The notes under the pieces are model-generated. The model was not told where the DNA came from and did not search any database. It saw only the letters and a list, made by a program, of their open reading frames with translations. Positions 8,245 through 17,424 of a stretch of DNA of 33,733 nt are shown here, piece by piece; the stretch's first letter is position 1; every line of letters starts with the position of its first letter. Source of the DNA: Flavobacteriales bacterium (GTDB lineage Bacteria > Bacteroidota > Bacteroidia > Flavobacteriales_D > JAHECK01); the NCBI GenBank assembly GCA_024641785.1, contig JAHECK010000023.1:1-33733 (forward strand), in the 5' to 3' direction. Position numbers and translations under genes: made by a program.

Positions 8245-9534
8245 TTAAAGGCTCAGGTATTTGTATTTATTAATTTTATTACGGTAGCTCCCTTTTACAT
8301 CAACTACAATTCCATTTGGCGTGAGCCATTTAGAAAAATCATCTTCCGTTAAATTAGCGTAAACGTCATGATTTACCGCTACAACTACCGCATTGTATTT
8401 TCCTTTAGCTTCTTTGATGAGTCCGAATCCGTAATTATCTTTAAGTTCTTTAGAATCTGCATATGGATCCATTACTTCGATGTGAACGGAAAAGGATTCC
8501 ATTTCTTTGATAAGGTCTACTACCTTCGAATTTCGAATATCCGAAACATTTTCTTTAAAAGTGGCTCCCAAAACTAAGACTCGGGCTTCCATTATATTTA
8601 CTCCTGAAGAAATGATCTTTTTAACCGTTTGTTTTCCAAGATAAAAGCCCATGGAATCGTTTACATAACGTCCGGAGTTAATGATCTTTGCATGATATCC
8701 TACTTGTTTTGCCTTATGTGTCAAATAATAAGGATCCACTCCGATGCAATGGCCACCAACCAAACCCGGGTAAAATTGTAGAAAATTCCATTTTGTTCCG
8801 GCAGCTTCGAGAACTTCATAGGTGTTTATTCCTAATTTATTAAATATAATAGAAAGTTCATTGATCAATGCGATATTCACATCACGTTGCGTATTTTCAA
8901 TAATTTTTGCGGCTTCAGCTACCTTTATTGATGCGGCTCTATGCACTCCGGCACCGACCACCATTTCATATAATTCGGCTATTTCGTTCAGCGATTCTGT
9001 ATCTGATCCAGAAACCACTTTGATCACCGTTTGAAGGGTATGTTTTTTATCTCCCGGATTGATCCTTTCAGGAGAATACCCCACTTTGAAATCCTGATTA
9101 AACTTCAATCCCGATTTTTTCTCAAGCACAGGAACACAATCATCTTCTGTACAGCCCGGATAAACTGTAGATTCAAAAATCACATAATCTCCTTTTTTAA
9201 GCGCTTTACCTACATTAGCAGTAGCCCCCAGAAGAGGTTTTAGATCAGGTAATTTTGCGTCATCAATGGGTGTAGGAACCGCTACAATAAAGACATTTGC
9301 TTTTTTTAGATCGGCAGCATTTGAAGTAAACACAATGTCGCATTTATCAAAGGCTTCACCTCCTAATTCCTTACTGGGATCTTCATTGTTTTGCAACATT
9401 TTTATTCTACCCGGGTGGATATCAAAACCGATCACTTTCGCCTTTTTAGCAAATTCTAATGCAATAGGTAATCCTACGTATCCTAAACCAATAACAGCTA
9501 TTATTGATTTTTTATTTTTTACTTCCTTAATCAT
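8245..9534 (-). CDS. UDP-N-acetylhexosamine 6-dehydrogenase (TviB/WbpO-like)
   Basis: This NAD-dependent UDP-sugar dehydrogenase oxidises C6 of UDP-GlcNAc or UDP-GalNAc to the uronic acid. The Rossmann motif VIGLGYVGLP is at the N-terminus. The catalytic Cys is in VGGHCIGVDPYYL (about residue 263). The segment VGYSPERINPGDK is typical of the TviB/VipA/WbpO branch rather than UDP-glucose dehydrogenases. I chose the ATG at 9534 (429 residues, MIKEVKNKKSIIAVIG); the longer frame to 9564 would need a TTG start and a 38-base overlap. The chosen start overlaps the upstream Gfo/Idh gene by 8 bases. Neighbouring 3-dehydrogenase, aminotransferase and N-acetyltransferase genes imply it feeds a 2,3-diamino uronic acid pathway. 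GlcNAc versus GalNAc specificity cannot be told from the sequence alone. Confidence 0.9.
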   Translation of the reverse strand: MIKEVKNKKSIIAVIGLGYVGLPIALEFAKKAKVIGFDIHPGRIKMLQNNEDPSKELGGEAFDKCDIVFTSNAADLKKANVFIVAVPTPIDDAKLPDLKPLLGATANVGKALKKGDYVIFESTVYPGCTEDDCVPVLEKKSGLKFNQDFKVGYSPERINPGDKKHTLQTVIKVVSGSDTESLNEIAELYEMVVGAGVHRAASIKVAEAAKIIENTQRDVNIALINELSIIFNKLGINTYEVLEAAGTKWNFLQFYPGLVGGHCIGVDPYYLTHKAKQVGYHAKIINSGRYVNDSMGFYLGKQTVKKIISSGVNIMEARVLVLGATFKENVSDIRNSKVVDLIKEMESFSVHIEVMDPYADSKELKDNYGFGLIKEAKGKYNAVVVAVNHDVYANLTEDDFSKWLTPNGIVVDVKGSYRNKINKYKYLSL

Positions 9535-10549
9535 TCTTTGATTTAACTTGATAAATCCTTTCAATTATATCGACCACTTTCATTCCTTCTAAGGCATTGG
9601 TAGTGGCGCTTGTTCGATGTTTCAATGTATCGATCACATTTTCAATTACATAATGATGATTGGCAGCACTTCCTTTATAGTGTCCATAATCATTTGCCGG
9701 ATTTGCCTCTTGTAAAACAGGCATTTCGTAGTCTTTTACATGGCAATATTCTACTTCATTCATGTATTGTCCCCCAACCTTTATACTTCCTTTAGAACCT
9801 ATAATGGTCATTGAAGACTCCATATTTTGATCCCAAATAGAGGTGGAGTAATTAATACTTCCTATCCCTCCATTTACAAAGTTAAAATTTACAATTCCTG
9901 AATCTTCAAATTCGGTAAGGTCTTTATGAGTGAAATCGGCGAATTTTCCTTCGATCGAATGAATATCACCAAATAACCAATACATGATATCAATAAAGTG
10001 AGAAAACTGAGTAAATAAGGTTCCACCATCTAGGTCTTTAGTTCCTTTCCAGGTATCTTTTTTATAATAGCGTTCATCTCTATTCCAATACATATTCGAT
10101 TGAACGATGAGAATATCGCCTAAGCGCTTTTCATCGATCATTTCCTTTAACCAAACTGAAGGAGGTGAATACCTGTTTTGCATTACAGCAAATACTTGTT
10201 TCGACATTTGAAGCGCTTTAAAGATCACTTCTTCTAGAGATGCTTTACTTAAACCAAGCGGCTTCTCACAGACCACATGATGTTTTGCGTTCAGCGCCAT
10301 GATAGACTGCTTAGCATGCAATCCATTAGGAGTACAGATGCTTATAACATCTGCATCCGGAACTGCCTTTAAAAGCTCTTCAAGAGAAGAATAAAAGGGC
10401 ACATTAAAATGATCAATTCCCAGGTCTTCTTTGTTTTTAATATCACAAAGGGCAACCAGTTCTGCTTCTTCATTTCGACTGATCATTTCTGCATGTCTTT
10501 TACCGATATGACCGCAACCCACTACTGCAAATTTTATTTTTGCTTCCAT
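9527..10549 (-). CDS. Gfo/Idh/MocA-family UDP-sugar 3-dehydrogenase (WbpB/WlbA-like)
   Basis: The 340-residue NAD(P)-dependent oxidoreductase has the dinucleotide fold FAVVGCGHIGKRHAEM at the N-terminus and the family motif CEKPLGLS (about 94-101, catalytic Lys near 96). The C-terminal alpha/beta domain follows. In this operon it is best read as WbpB/WlbA-like, oxidising C3 of UDP-N-acetyl-glucuronic acid so that the adjacent aminotransferase can install a 3-amino group. It starts at the base after the acetyltransferase stop and overlaps the next gene, consistent with one transcript. The family is certain; the substrate comes from context. Confidence 0.88.
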   Translation of the reverse strand: MEAKIKFAVVGCGHIGKRHAEMISRNEEAELVALCDIKNKEDLGIDHFNVPFYSSLEELLKAVPDADVISICTPNGLHAKQSIMALNAKHHVVCEKPLGLSKASLEEVIFKALQMSKQVFAVMQNRYSPPSVWLKEMIDEKRLGDILIVQSNMYWNRDERYYKKDTWKGTKDLDGGTLFTQFSHFIDIMYWLFGDIHSIEGKFADFTHKDLTEFEDSGIVNFNFVNGGIGSINYSTSIWDQNMESSMTIIGSKGSIKVGGQYMNEVEYCHVKDYEMPVLQEANPANDYGHYKGSAANHHYVIENVIDTLKHRTSATTNALEGMKVVDIIERIYQVKSKND

Positions 10550-11122
10550 TTATTTAAGCTTACTAACTCGATTATCCTTTAACTGATATTTTTCTTTACT
10601 CTCGGGACAGATGGCTATCCCTTTTTCATCAAAAATTAATCGATGTCCATATTCACTCATCCAACCTGTTTGTTTGGCTGGATTTCCGACTACTAAGGCA
10701 TAAGGCAACACTTCTTTAGTTACAACAGCTCCAGCACCAATAAAAGCATATTCGCCAATTTCAAAGCCACAAACAATTGTGGCATTAGCTCCAATACTTG
10801 CTCCTTTTCTTACCGTTGTTTTAGCATATTGCTCTTTTCGGATAATGGCACTTCGGGGATTAATAATGTTTGTGAATACCATTGAAGGACCAAGAAAAAC
10901 CTCATCTTCACAAGTAACACCGGTATAGATAGAAACATTATTTTGAACTTTACATCGATCTCCTAAAGTAACTTCGGGAGAAATAACAACGTTCTGCCCG
11001 ATATTACATGCATCCCCAATTTTAGCACCTGTCATTATATGACTGAAATGCCAAATTTTTGATCCTTTTCCAATGATGCAACCTGAATCGATAATTGCAC
11101 TTTCATGAGCAAAATATTCCAT
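10550..11122 (-). CDS. Hexapeptide-repeat N-acetyltransferase (WbpD/WlbB-like)
   Basis: The protein is dominated by left-handed beta-helix hexapeptide repeats (for example SGCIIGKGSKIWHFSHIM and IGDACNIGQNVVISPEV). It ends with the GNPAKQTGWMSEYG segment characteristic of UDP-2-acetamido-3-amino-2,3-dideoxy-glucuronate N-acetyltransferases. It would transfer acetyl from acetyl-CoA to the 3-amino group made by the DegT aminotransferase. I use the ATG at 11122 (190 residues, MEYFAHES...); the slightly longer frame to 11128 depends on a TTG codon. This leaves 2 bases after the upstream ugd stop. Family confidence is high and the specific reaction is well supported by the four-gene context. Confidence 0.88.
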   Translation of the reverse strand: MEYFAHESAIIDSGCIIGKGSKIWHFSHIMTGAKIGDACNIGQNVVISPEVTLGDRCKVQNNVSIYTGVTCEDEVFLGPSMVFTNIINPRSAIIRKEQYAKTTVRKGASIGANATIVCGFEIGEYAFIGAGAVVTKEVLPYALVVGNPAKQTGWMSEYGHRLIFDEKGIAICPESKEKYQLKDNRVSKLK

Positions 11123-11124
11123 GA

Positions 11125-12426
11125 TCAATTCCTCCCTATACTTTCGTAATGGTAGCCCAATTTTTTCATATCCATTGGGTTATATAAATTTCGACCATCA
11201 AAAATGATCTTCTCTTTTAATTTGCTCTCAACTATTTTAAAATCCGGAGATCTAAAAAGCGCCCATTCAGTGGCGATCAATAATGCATCTGCTCCATTTA
11301 AAGTTTCATAAACGGAATCTGCATAGGAGATCTTATCTCCAATAAGCGATTTAACATTATCCATTGCTTCTGGATCGAAAGCACACACGGTAGCGCCGGC
11401 TTCAACAAGCGCATTGATCATATACAATGCCGGAGCTTCTCTAATATCATCGGTATCAGGTTTAAAAGCCAATCCCCAAATCGCAAAATGCTTTCCTTTC
11501 AAATTGCCTTTATAAAAGCGTTTCATTTTTTCGATCAGCGCTAATTTTTGTATTTGATTAACTGCCATCACAGAATGCAGTATATCGAAATGATAGCCTT
11601 CTTGCTCTCCGCTCAAAGCCAGAGCCTGAACATCTTTAGGGAAGCATGATCCACCATAGCCTATACCCGGAAAAAGGAATCGTTTACCAATCCGTTCATC
11701 AGAACCCATCCCTTTTCGAACCATGTCAACATTAGCTCCTACTTTTTCGCAGAAATTAGCAATTTCATTCATAAAAGTAATCTTTGTTGCAAGGAAAGCA
11801 TTTGCTGCATATTTAGTCAGCTCAGCCGATTTTTCATCCATAAATAAAATTGGATTTCCCTGACGGACAAAGGGAGCATATAATTGTTCCATCAAAGCAA
11901 TTGCCCGCTCACTTTGAGTTCCGATAACTACCCGATCAGGCTTCATAAAATCATCCACTGCAAAACCCTCTCTTAAGAATTCAGGATTTGATACAACATC
12001 AAATGGCACATTCGTTTTAGCGCTAATAGCCGCATTTACTTTATCGGCTGTACCAACCGGAACGGTACTTTTATCTATGATTACTTTATAATCTGTAATC
12101 ATATCACCTAATTCTGAAGCTACTCCAAGAATATAGGAAAGATCGGCTGAACCATCTTCACCTGGAGGAGTTGGTAATGCCAAGAAAATAATTTCGGCAT
12201 TTTTCTGTGCCTCTTTTAAATCGGTAGTAAAAGTAAGTCGCCCTGCTTTTATATTACGATGAAATAGTACGTCTAAATGGGGTTCGTAAATTGGGATTTG
12301 TCCATTGCGCATTTTTTCAACTTTAGAAGCATCTATATCAACACAAACAACATTATTTCCGGTTTCTGCAAAGCAAGTCCCGGTAACTAAACCAACATAT
12401 CCCGTTCCAACAACAGCAATATTCAT
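11125..12426 (-). CDS. ugd: UDP-glucose 6-dehydrogenase
   Basis: This 433-residue NAD-dependent dehydrogenase converts UDP-glucose to UDP-glucuronate. Motifs seen are the N-terminal NAD fold MNIAVVGTGYVGLVTGTCFAE, DKSTVPVGT, the NPEFLREG segment specific to UDP-glucose dehydrogenases, and the active-site GYGGSCFPKD with the catalytic Cys near residue 261. A C-terminal UDP-binding domain follows. The ATG at 12426 begins 15 bases after the aminotransferase stop. It is the second nucleotide-sugar dehydrogenase of the operon and differs in type from the TviB/WbpO-like one, so the final glycan probably contains or derives from two uronic acids. Confidence 0.95.
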   Translation of the reverse strand: MNIAVVGTGYVGLVTGTCFAETGNNVVCVDIDASKVEKMRNGQIPIYEPHLDVLFHRNIKAGRLTFTTDLKEAQKNAEIIFLALPTPPGEDGSADLSYILGVASELGDMITDYKVIIDKSTVPVGTADKVNAAISAKTNVPFDVVSNPEFLREGFAVDDFMKPDRVVIGTQSERAIALMEQLYAPFVRQGNPILFMDEKSAELTKYAANAFLATKITFMNEIANFCEKVGANVDMVRKGMGSDERIGKRFLFPGIGYGGSCFPKDVQALALSGEQEGYHFDILHSVMAVNQIQKLALIEKMKRFYKGNLKGKHFAIWGLAFKPDTDDIREAPALYMINALVEAGATVCAFDPEAMDNVKSLIGDKISYADSVYETLNGADALLIATEWALFRSPDFKIVESKLKEKIIFDGRNLYNPMDMKKLGYHYESIGRN

Positions 12427-12441
12427 AATATCAAGGGGTTT

Positions 12442-13581
12442 TTAGTATTTAGATCGGGCAAATTCAATTACCTTATCTGTAATATATTTTAGCGTTTCTT
12501 CGCTATGTTCAGTATGCATAGGAAGTGATATTACACTTTCACATAATTTTTCAGTTACCGGAAAATCACCTTCCTTATAGCGTGGATCCAAGTAAGCTTT
12601 TTGCATATGTAAAGGTACCGGATAATATATCATCCCGGGTATTCCGGCTTCTTTTAAAAAATTCTGCATTTCAAAATGATCCAATTCATCACTTAATACC
12701 AAGGTATATTGATGGAAAACATGAGTAGAATTTACCGCTCTGGTAGGAATTCGAAGTCCCTTTATATCTTGAAAGGCCTTATCATAATAATCTGCAGCTT
12801 TTCTTCTTGCCTTATTAAAATCTTCCAGATATTTAAGTTTAACATCCAAGACCGCAGCTTGAATTGTATCCAATCGTGAATTCATTCCGATCAAATCATG
12901 GTAATATCGAACTTCCATCCCATGATTAACTACTTTCGTGATCATTGCTGCTAACTGATCATCATTTGTAAATAATGCTCCTCCATCTCCAAAACAACCC
13001 AAATTTTTAGAAGGGAAAAATGAAGTTGTCCCGATATGACCTATTGTACCTGCCTTCCTTACTTTTCCATTTGAGAAAGTAAATTCTGAGCCGATAGCCT
13101 GAGCTGTATCTTCAATAACAAAGAGCTTATGCTTATCTGCAATGGCCATCACAGATTCCATATCGGCTGTTTGACCAAATAAATGAACAGGAACAATGGC
13201 TTTAGTTTTAGGAGTGATCGCTTTTTCGAGCGCTGAAATATCAATATTAAAGGTTTCAGGATCTACATCCACAAGCACCGGAGTAAGTTGAAGCAAAGCA
13301 ATTGCCTCTGCGGTAGCTACAAAAGTAAAATTAGATGTGATCACTTCGTCGCCTGGTTTTAAACCCATAGCCATCATTGCAATAGTAAGTGCGTCTGTTC
13401 CGTTTCCACATGCAATAACATGTTTTACTTCTAAGTAATTTTGTAGATTATTTTGGAATTTTTTTATTGCCGGGCCTCCAACAAAATAAGCTGAATCAAG
13501 CACTTCTTGAATCGCTTGATCAACTTCTCCTTTAATTTTTTGGTATTGACCTGCAAGATCAACCATTTGGATATTTTTCAT
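12442..13581 (-). CDS. DegT/DnrJ/EryC1/StrS sugar aminotransferase (WbpE-like)
   Basis: This is a 379-residue PLP-dependent aminotransferase of fold type I. The start MKNIQMVDLAGQYQKIKGEVD and the VVGGP-type loop (here YFVGGPAIKKFE-like) fit the family. The PLP-binding Lys is in TTSFFPSKNLGCFGDGG (about residue 192), and ALFTNDD follows. It is most similar in pattern to WbpE/WlbC, which aminate the 3-keto group of UDP-GlcNAc(3-oxo)A using glutamate. It is the first gene of the minus-strand sugar operon, and a candidate promoter box lies about 40 bases upstream. The family is certain; the substrate is inferred from the adjacent WbpB-, WbpD- and TviB-like genes. Confidence 0.9.
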   Translation of the reverse strand: MKNIQMVDLAGQYQKIKGEVDQAIQEVLDSAYFVGGPAIKKFQNNLQNYLEVKHVIACGNGTDALTIAMMAMGLKPGDEVITSNFTFVATAEAIALLQLTPVLVDVDPETFNIDISALEKAITPKTKAIVPVHLFGQTADMESVMAIADKHKLFVIEDTAQAIGSEFTFSNGKVRKAGTIGHIGTTSFFPSKNLGCFGDGGALFTNDDQLAAMITKVVNHGMEVRYYHDLIGMNSRLDTIQAAVLDVKLKYLEDFNKARRKAADYYDKAFQDIKGLRIPTRAVNSTHVFHQYTLVLSDELDHFEMQNFLKEAGIPGMIYYPVPLHMQKAYLDPRYKEGDFPVTEKLCESVISLPMHTEHSEETLKYITDKVIEFARSKY

Positions 13582-13621
13582 ATATAATTATTCAATTTTA
13601 TTCCCATAAAATTTCAAAGCG

Positions 13622-13629
13622 CGAATTTA
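13622..13629 (-). promoter_or_regulatory. Weak candidate -7 box of the sugar-nucleotide operon
   Basis: TAAATTCG, a one-base variant of TAnnTTTG, lies 41 bases upstream of the aminotransferase ATG. It is in the 101-base gap after the histidine kinase gene. There is no clear -33 element, so support is weak. Confidence 0.3.
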
Positions 13630-13682
13630 GGTTAAAAAGTTGAAAAAGCGTGGTGGATTGCGGCAATAATCTATATCAAAAA

Positions 13683-16600
13683 CTAGGAGAAAGGAAGGTC
13701 CACAATGAAGATGGTTCCTTTATTTTTTGCTCTTTTGAAATAAATGGTCGCTCCATGATTATTGACAATGGTATGTACAATTGCTAATCCCAGTCCCATT
13801 CCTTTTGACTTCGTGGTAAAATTGGGTTTAAAGATCTTCTCTTTTAATTCAGGGTTGATCCCTGATCCATTATCTTCAATTTCGATATGAAAATGAGAAG
13901 GTAATTTTTCAAGACGAAGCATCACCTTTCTTTCTCCTTCATTTTTAGTGGCCTGAATTGCATTTTGGATCAGATTATTCATCATTCTCATAATTTGCCC
14001 TCTATCGGCATTAATTATGCAATTCTCCTCCACTTTTAATTCTAAAGTCACTCCTTCCATATGTGCGTATAATTCACATACTTCCGTCATTAAAAGACCC
14101 AGATCAAACTTCGAAGTAGATGAGACTGAAATCTGAGAAAAACGTGAAAATTCATTTGCAATATGATTCAAATTATCTATCTGTTCTATCAAAGCTTTCA
14201 TTAGCGCCGGCGTTTTAGCAATGGCAGTATCTATGTCGCTTACTAATAATCGTTGATAATGTTGAATACTTAAGCGCATTGGGGTTAGTGGATTTTTAAT
14301 CTCATGGGCCACTTGTCTGGCCATCTCTTGCCATGCACTTTCTTTTTCTGCTTGTACAATTTGACCGGTGATATTTTCCAGCTCACTTACCTTTTGATTA
14401 TATGCTTTAACAAGTGAAGCGACCTCATCATTACCGGAATACTTAATAGGTTCATTTCGATTTATAAGGTCGAGAGAAGCGAAATTCGTCTGTAGCATTT
14501 TTAAAGGGGAAGTGATCCAATTCGCGACATAAATAGCAATGATAACACCCAGTCCGAGTAATAAAACAAATACATTGATCAGCACTTGAAGGAAGCGACT
14601 AATTTCTCTTTGAAGTTCATCCTGACGAGCAAAATAAGGAACATTCAAGTAGCCTATTTTTTCTCCGAGACTATTGTATAAAGGTCGGTAACCGGACAAA
14701 TAGGCAAAGTTTCCAAGGGTTTCTTCATGAATAAATCTTGACTGAAGTGAAGTGCTGCTATTTTCGAAAGCGACAGGATCCATTTGTCTGCTCAATAATT
14801 TTTTATCCCAGATCATCGAAGATGAGGATGCACTCAATTGCCCATTTAAATCGAATAAGGAAATATCCGCTACAAATACTTCTGAAAATTTAAGCAGATA
14901 AGAATTTAATCTCGATTCTGGAACCTCATCTAATTGTTTTGCATCACCAAGTTTATGACCGAGTTCGATGTAGATCGAATTTAGTCTTTCGATAATTTGA
15001 TCTTTATTTCTCTGATGAAATTGTTGAGTAATCTGATCAAAAATAACAATGGCATACAAAGTTAAAATGGCGATAATAAAAGAAATGAAAATGAGCTGGA
15101 TCTTTGATCTCAATGAAAAGTAAAAAAGGGTATCCGGTTGGAATAAGCGTTTTAAAAAGAGGACAAAGAAAGTGAGTACTCCAAAAAAGAGGAACAAATA
15201 AGAGAAGGCAGTTACCTTTTGGAGAATCTGAGGAATAGGCCTTCCAATTATCCATCTAAAGCCATATTCTTCCGGAAGAATTAGCATGCTGGTCTCCCCT
15301 TTATTGACGTAACCTTCAAAGGTTGGGTCACTCGTAAACTCATTTATTTCATCCGGGAAAAACTCCTCATCGTTACTAAAAATTCTTTTCCCATTGAAAT
15401 AGCGGGCATAGGTATAATCTAAAGCATAGGATTCGATGTAATTATTTTCTGAACGCATTAATTGTGGAAATCCCGCACTCAATGGCCTTGATAATTCTGT
15501 GAATACACCTTGTAAGTACCCCAGAGTATCCGAAAATTCAATTATCGGAAAAATGAATGCATAACCAACACTCCCCTTATTATCATGAAAAAAATAAAGT
15601 TGTTCTGAAAAGGTAGCTAAAAGTGATACGGTATCATTTAAATTAAATTCAGATTTTGAAAAGTCTAATGTATTTGAATTAATTCTACTAAAAGACTTAT
15701 CATACTTATACCAATCACTACTAAAAAATATTTCTATTTCTGATAGTTCATTAAGACTTATTGAATCCTTTTGAAAAAGTTGATCGATCCATTCACTTTT
15801 TTGAATTTCAAGAAATGTCTTTTCAAGTTTCATTTCCTGAAGAGGGTCTTGCATAACACTGATCCGCTCACCAATTACTTGTCGAATCTGATGTTCTTTC
15901 TCGATATTATACTTTTCAAAAACATGAGCAAGAAATAGGGATATTAGTGCAAGATTAAAAATTCCAATCCCAATCCCAAGACGGGTCTGAGGAAACCAAA
16001 TTCTGGTTCCAAGAGCGATTATAACAGGCAGTGACCAGAATGTTTCAGTAAGATCAAAACTCCCTAAACCAGCAATAATACTTGCATATAATGCAAAAGA
16101 AGTAAAAAGGAATAAAACAAAAAGAGAAAAAGAAAGTCCGCTTTTATAAATAAAACGGACACTTGTTTCAAGCCATAAAATAAACGATAAAAACAGAATA
16201 GCGATCCCAATCATCGAAATAAGAGAATAGGCATCCAATTCAAAAAGATGATCGATGTTAAATGGAATTCTGGAGTTTTTTACTAAGCCTTCGAGTAAAA
16301 AATTTATACTAAAAACCCATAAGGTTGATATAAAAAGAAAAATTAATGCAAGTGCTTTGTTTCTATTGTCCTGGAGAATGAGTGTTGAGGATGAGATACT
16401 ATTCGAAATCAGTGATACGAATAATAGCAGGAACATTGAATTCAAAATGAGATCTCCAAGCGATGGAAACAAAAAGGACTGCGCGAAAATTGAAGGATCG
16501 AAAATTGAATTTTTAAATACCGCTTCAGGAAAAGAATTATTTAACCAGATCAAGCGAATAAAAATAAAAGTTAGAATAATCAGAAAAGCGGACAATGCTT

Positions 16601-17261
16601 TCTTCTTAGCACTTACTTTTAGAAAATATGTAAAAACAATAAATAACAGGCTTGCGACTAAAATGAAAAAAGAAAATACCTTCCAATTACTCGAAGTGGA
16701 ATTCCAGTACTCGACCTTGCTAAAATCGAGATAAAAAGGAGGGTAATCTGCAATATATACAGCATAATCTGAGATTGCCCGGGTTGATATATTAATTTGA
16801 TCATGTGTCTTTTGTTCGAATAGAAAGCGTTCTTTCAGAAAGCGATTTGCAATTGGGAAGACCTCTTTGATTTGCATTAAATAAAGAACTCTAAAATCTC
16901 CAATCTGGGTTTGTCTTAGAAAAAACCAGCCATTATTTAGTTGAATTATTCCGTTTTGCTTAGTTGTTACATCTGAAATTATAAGAGAGTTTGACCAAAA
17001 TATAGCCTGTTCATTTTTATATACGAATAAAGAAAAGTACTTGTTGTTTTGAGTTTTTGAATAGGTTTCTTCAAAATCCCAGCTATTCAAATCATGATCC
17101 TTATCTGTCTGGCCGGTAGGTTTTATTTCGGATTCAATATTCTCTATCCATGTAATAAATTCATTATAACGATGATCAATGTTATTTTGAATCTTTTCTG
17201 TTTGCTTAGCAGCATCACGTACATTGTTGAATACAACGCTAGTTACTGTGTAGAATAACAA
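13683..17261 (-). CDS. Large NtrY-like membrane sensor histidine kinase (N-terminus uncertain)
   Basis: This very large kinase has 1192 residues from an in-frame TTG at 17261. Order of parts: an N-terminal membrane helix cut by the TTG start, an extracytoplasmic region (about 20-180), a block of about eight membrane helices, a second sensor region (about 450-680), two more helices, a third extracytoplasmic region, a helix, a HAMP domain (about 905-960), HisKA with ARQVAHEIKNPLTPMR (phospho-acceptor His about 986) and HATPase_c. The HATPase shows an N-box (NNLIQNAIQAT), DNGSGI and FTTKSKGMGLGLAI, all intact. No response regulator is adjacent. There is no ATG at the N-terminus in this frame: an ATG at 17334 opens 14 codons in another frame that would join this one if one A were removed from the five-A run at 17294-17298. 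Function as a kinase is secure; signal and partner are unknown. Confidence 0.88.
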   Translation of the reverse strand: MLFYTVTSVVFNNVRDAAKQTEKIQNNIDHRYNEFITWIENIESEIKPTGQTDKDHDLNSWDFEETYSKTQNNKYFSLFVYKNEQAIFWSNSLIISDVTTKQNGIIQLNNGWFFLRQTQIGDFRVLYLMQIKEVFPIANRFLKERFLFEQKTHDQINISTRAISDYAVYIADYPPFYLDFSKVEYWNSTSSNWKVFSFFILVASLLFIVFTYFLKVSAKKKALSAFLIILTFIFIRLIWLNNSFPEAVFKNSIFDPSIFAQSFLFPSLGDLILNSMFLLLFVSLISNSISSSTLILQDNRNKALALIFLFISTLWVFSINFLLEGLVKNSRIPFNIDHLFELDAYSLISMIGIAILFLSFILWLETSVRFIYKSGLSFSLFVLFLFTSFALYASIIAGLGSFDLTETFWSLPVIIALGTRIWFPQTRLGIGIGIFNLALISLFLAHVFEKYNIEKEHQIRQVIGERISVMQDPLQEMKLEKTFLEIQKSEWIDQLFQKDSISLNELSEIEIFFSSDWYKYDKSFSRINSNTLDFSKSEFNLNDTVSLLATFSEQLYFFHDNKGSVGYAFIFPIIEFSDTLGYLQGVFTELSRPLSAGFPQLMRSENNYIESYALDYTYARYFNGKRIFSNDEEFFPDEINEFTSDPTFEGYVNKGETSMLILPEEYGFRWIIGRPIPQILQKVTAFSYLFLFFGVLTFFVLFLKRLFQPDTLFYFSLRSKIQLIFISFIIAILTLYAIVIFDQITQQFHQRNKDQIIERLNSIYIELGHKLGDAKQLDEVPESRLNSYLLKFSEVFVADISLFDLNGQLSASSSSMIWDKKLLSRQMDPVAFENSSTSLQSRFIHEETLGNFAYLSGYRPLYNSLGEKIGYLNVPYFARQDELQREISRFLQVLINVFVLLLGLGVIIAIYVANWITSPLKMLQTNFASLDLINRNEPIKYSGNDEVASLVKAYNQKVSELENITGQIVQAEKESAWQEMARQVAHEIKNPLTPMRLSIQHYQRLLVSDIDTAIAKTPALMKALIEQIDNLNHIANEFSRFSQISVSSTSKFDLGLLMTEVCELYAHMEGVTLELKVEENCIINADRGQIMRMMNNLIQNAIQATKNEGERKVMLRLEKLPSHFHIEIEDNGSGINPELKEKIFKPNFTTKSKGMGLGLAIVHTIVNNHGATIYFKRAKNKGTIFIVDLPFS

Positions 17262-17358
17262 TGCTACAAGGCTAATAAAAACAGCTATTTTACTTTTTAT
17301 CTGGATAACGGTAGAATAAAGAGGAAAAGTACATTTTCGTTACAACAAAAAAAAGTCC

Positions 17359-17395
17359 AAAAATAAAAAGTCCGCTATGTAAAAACATAGCGGAC
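17359..17395 (-). terminator. Intrinsic terminator of the T9SS binding-protein gene (copy 1)
   Basis: A perfect 10-bp stem GTCCGCTATG/CATAGCGGAC (17370-17379 and 17386-17395) with a 6-base loop is followed on the minus strand by TTTTTATTTTT. It lies 30 bases after the stop of the gene ending at 17425 and just upstream of the kinase. Confidence 0.88.
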
Positions 17396-17424
17396 AATTA
17401 AAGTGTTTAAAGTGCAATTAAGCT

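Noticed and set aside
9527-9564. Longer start (TTG at 9564) for the UDP-HexNAc dehydrogenase
   Set aside because: It would require a rare start and a 38-base overlap; the ATG at 9534 gives the usual family N-terminus and a short overlap.
16255-16734. A 159-codon open frame on the plus strand inside the histidine kinase gene
   Set aside because: It is fully antisense to the membrane-helix region of the kinase, has no promoter box or recognisable domain, and its composition is the mirror of hydrophobic codons.
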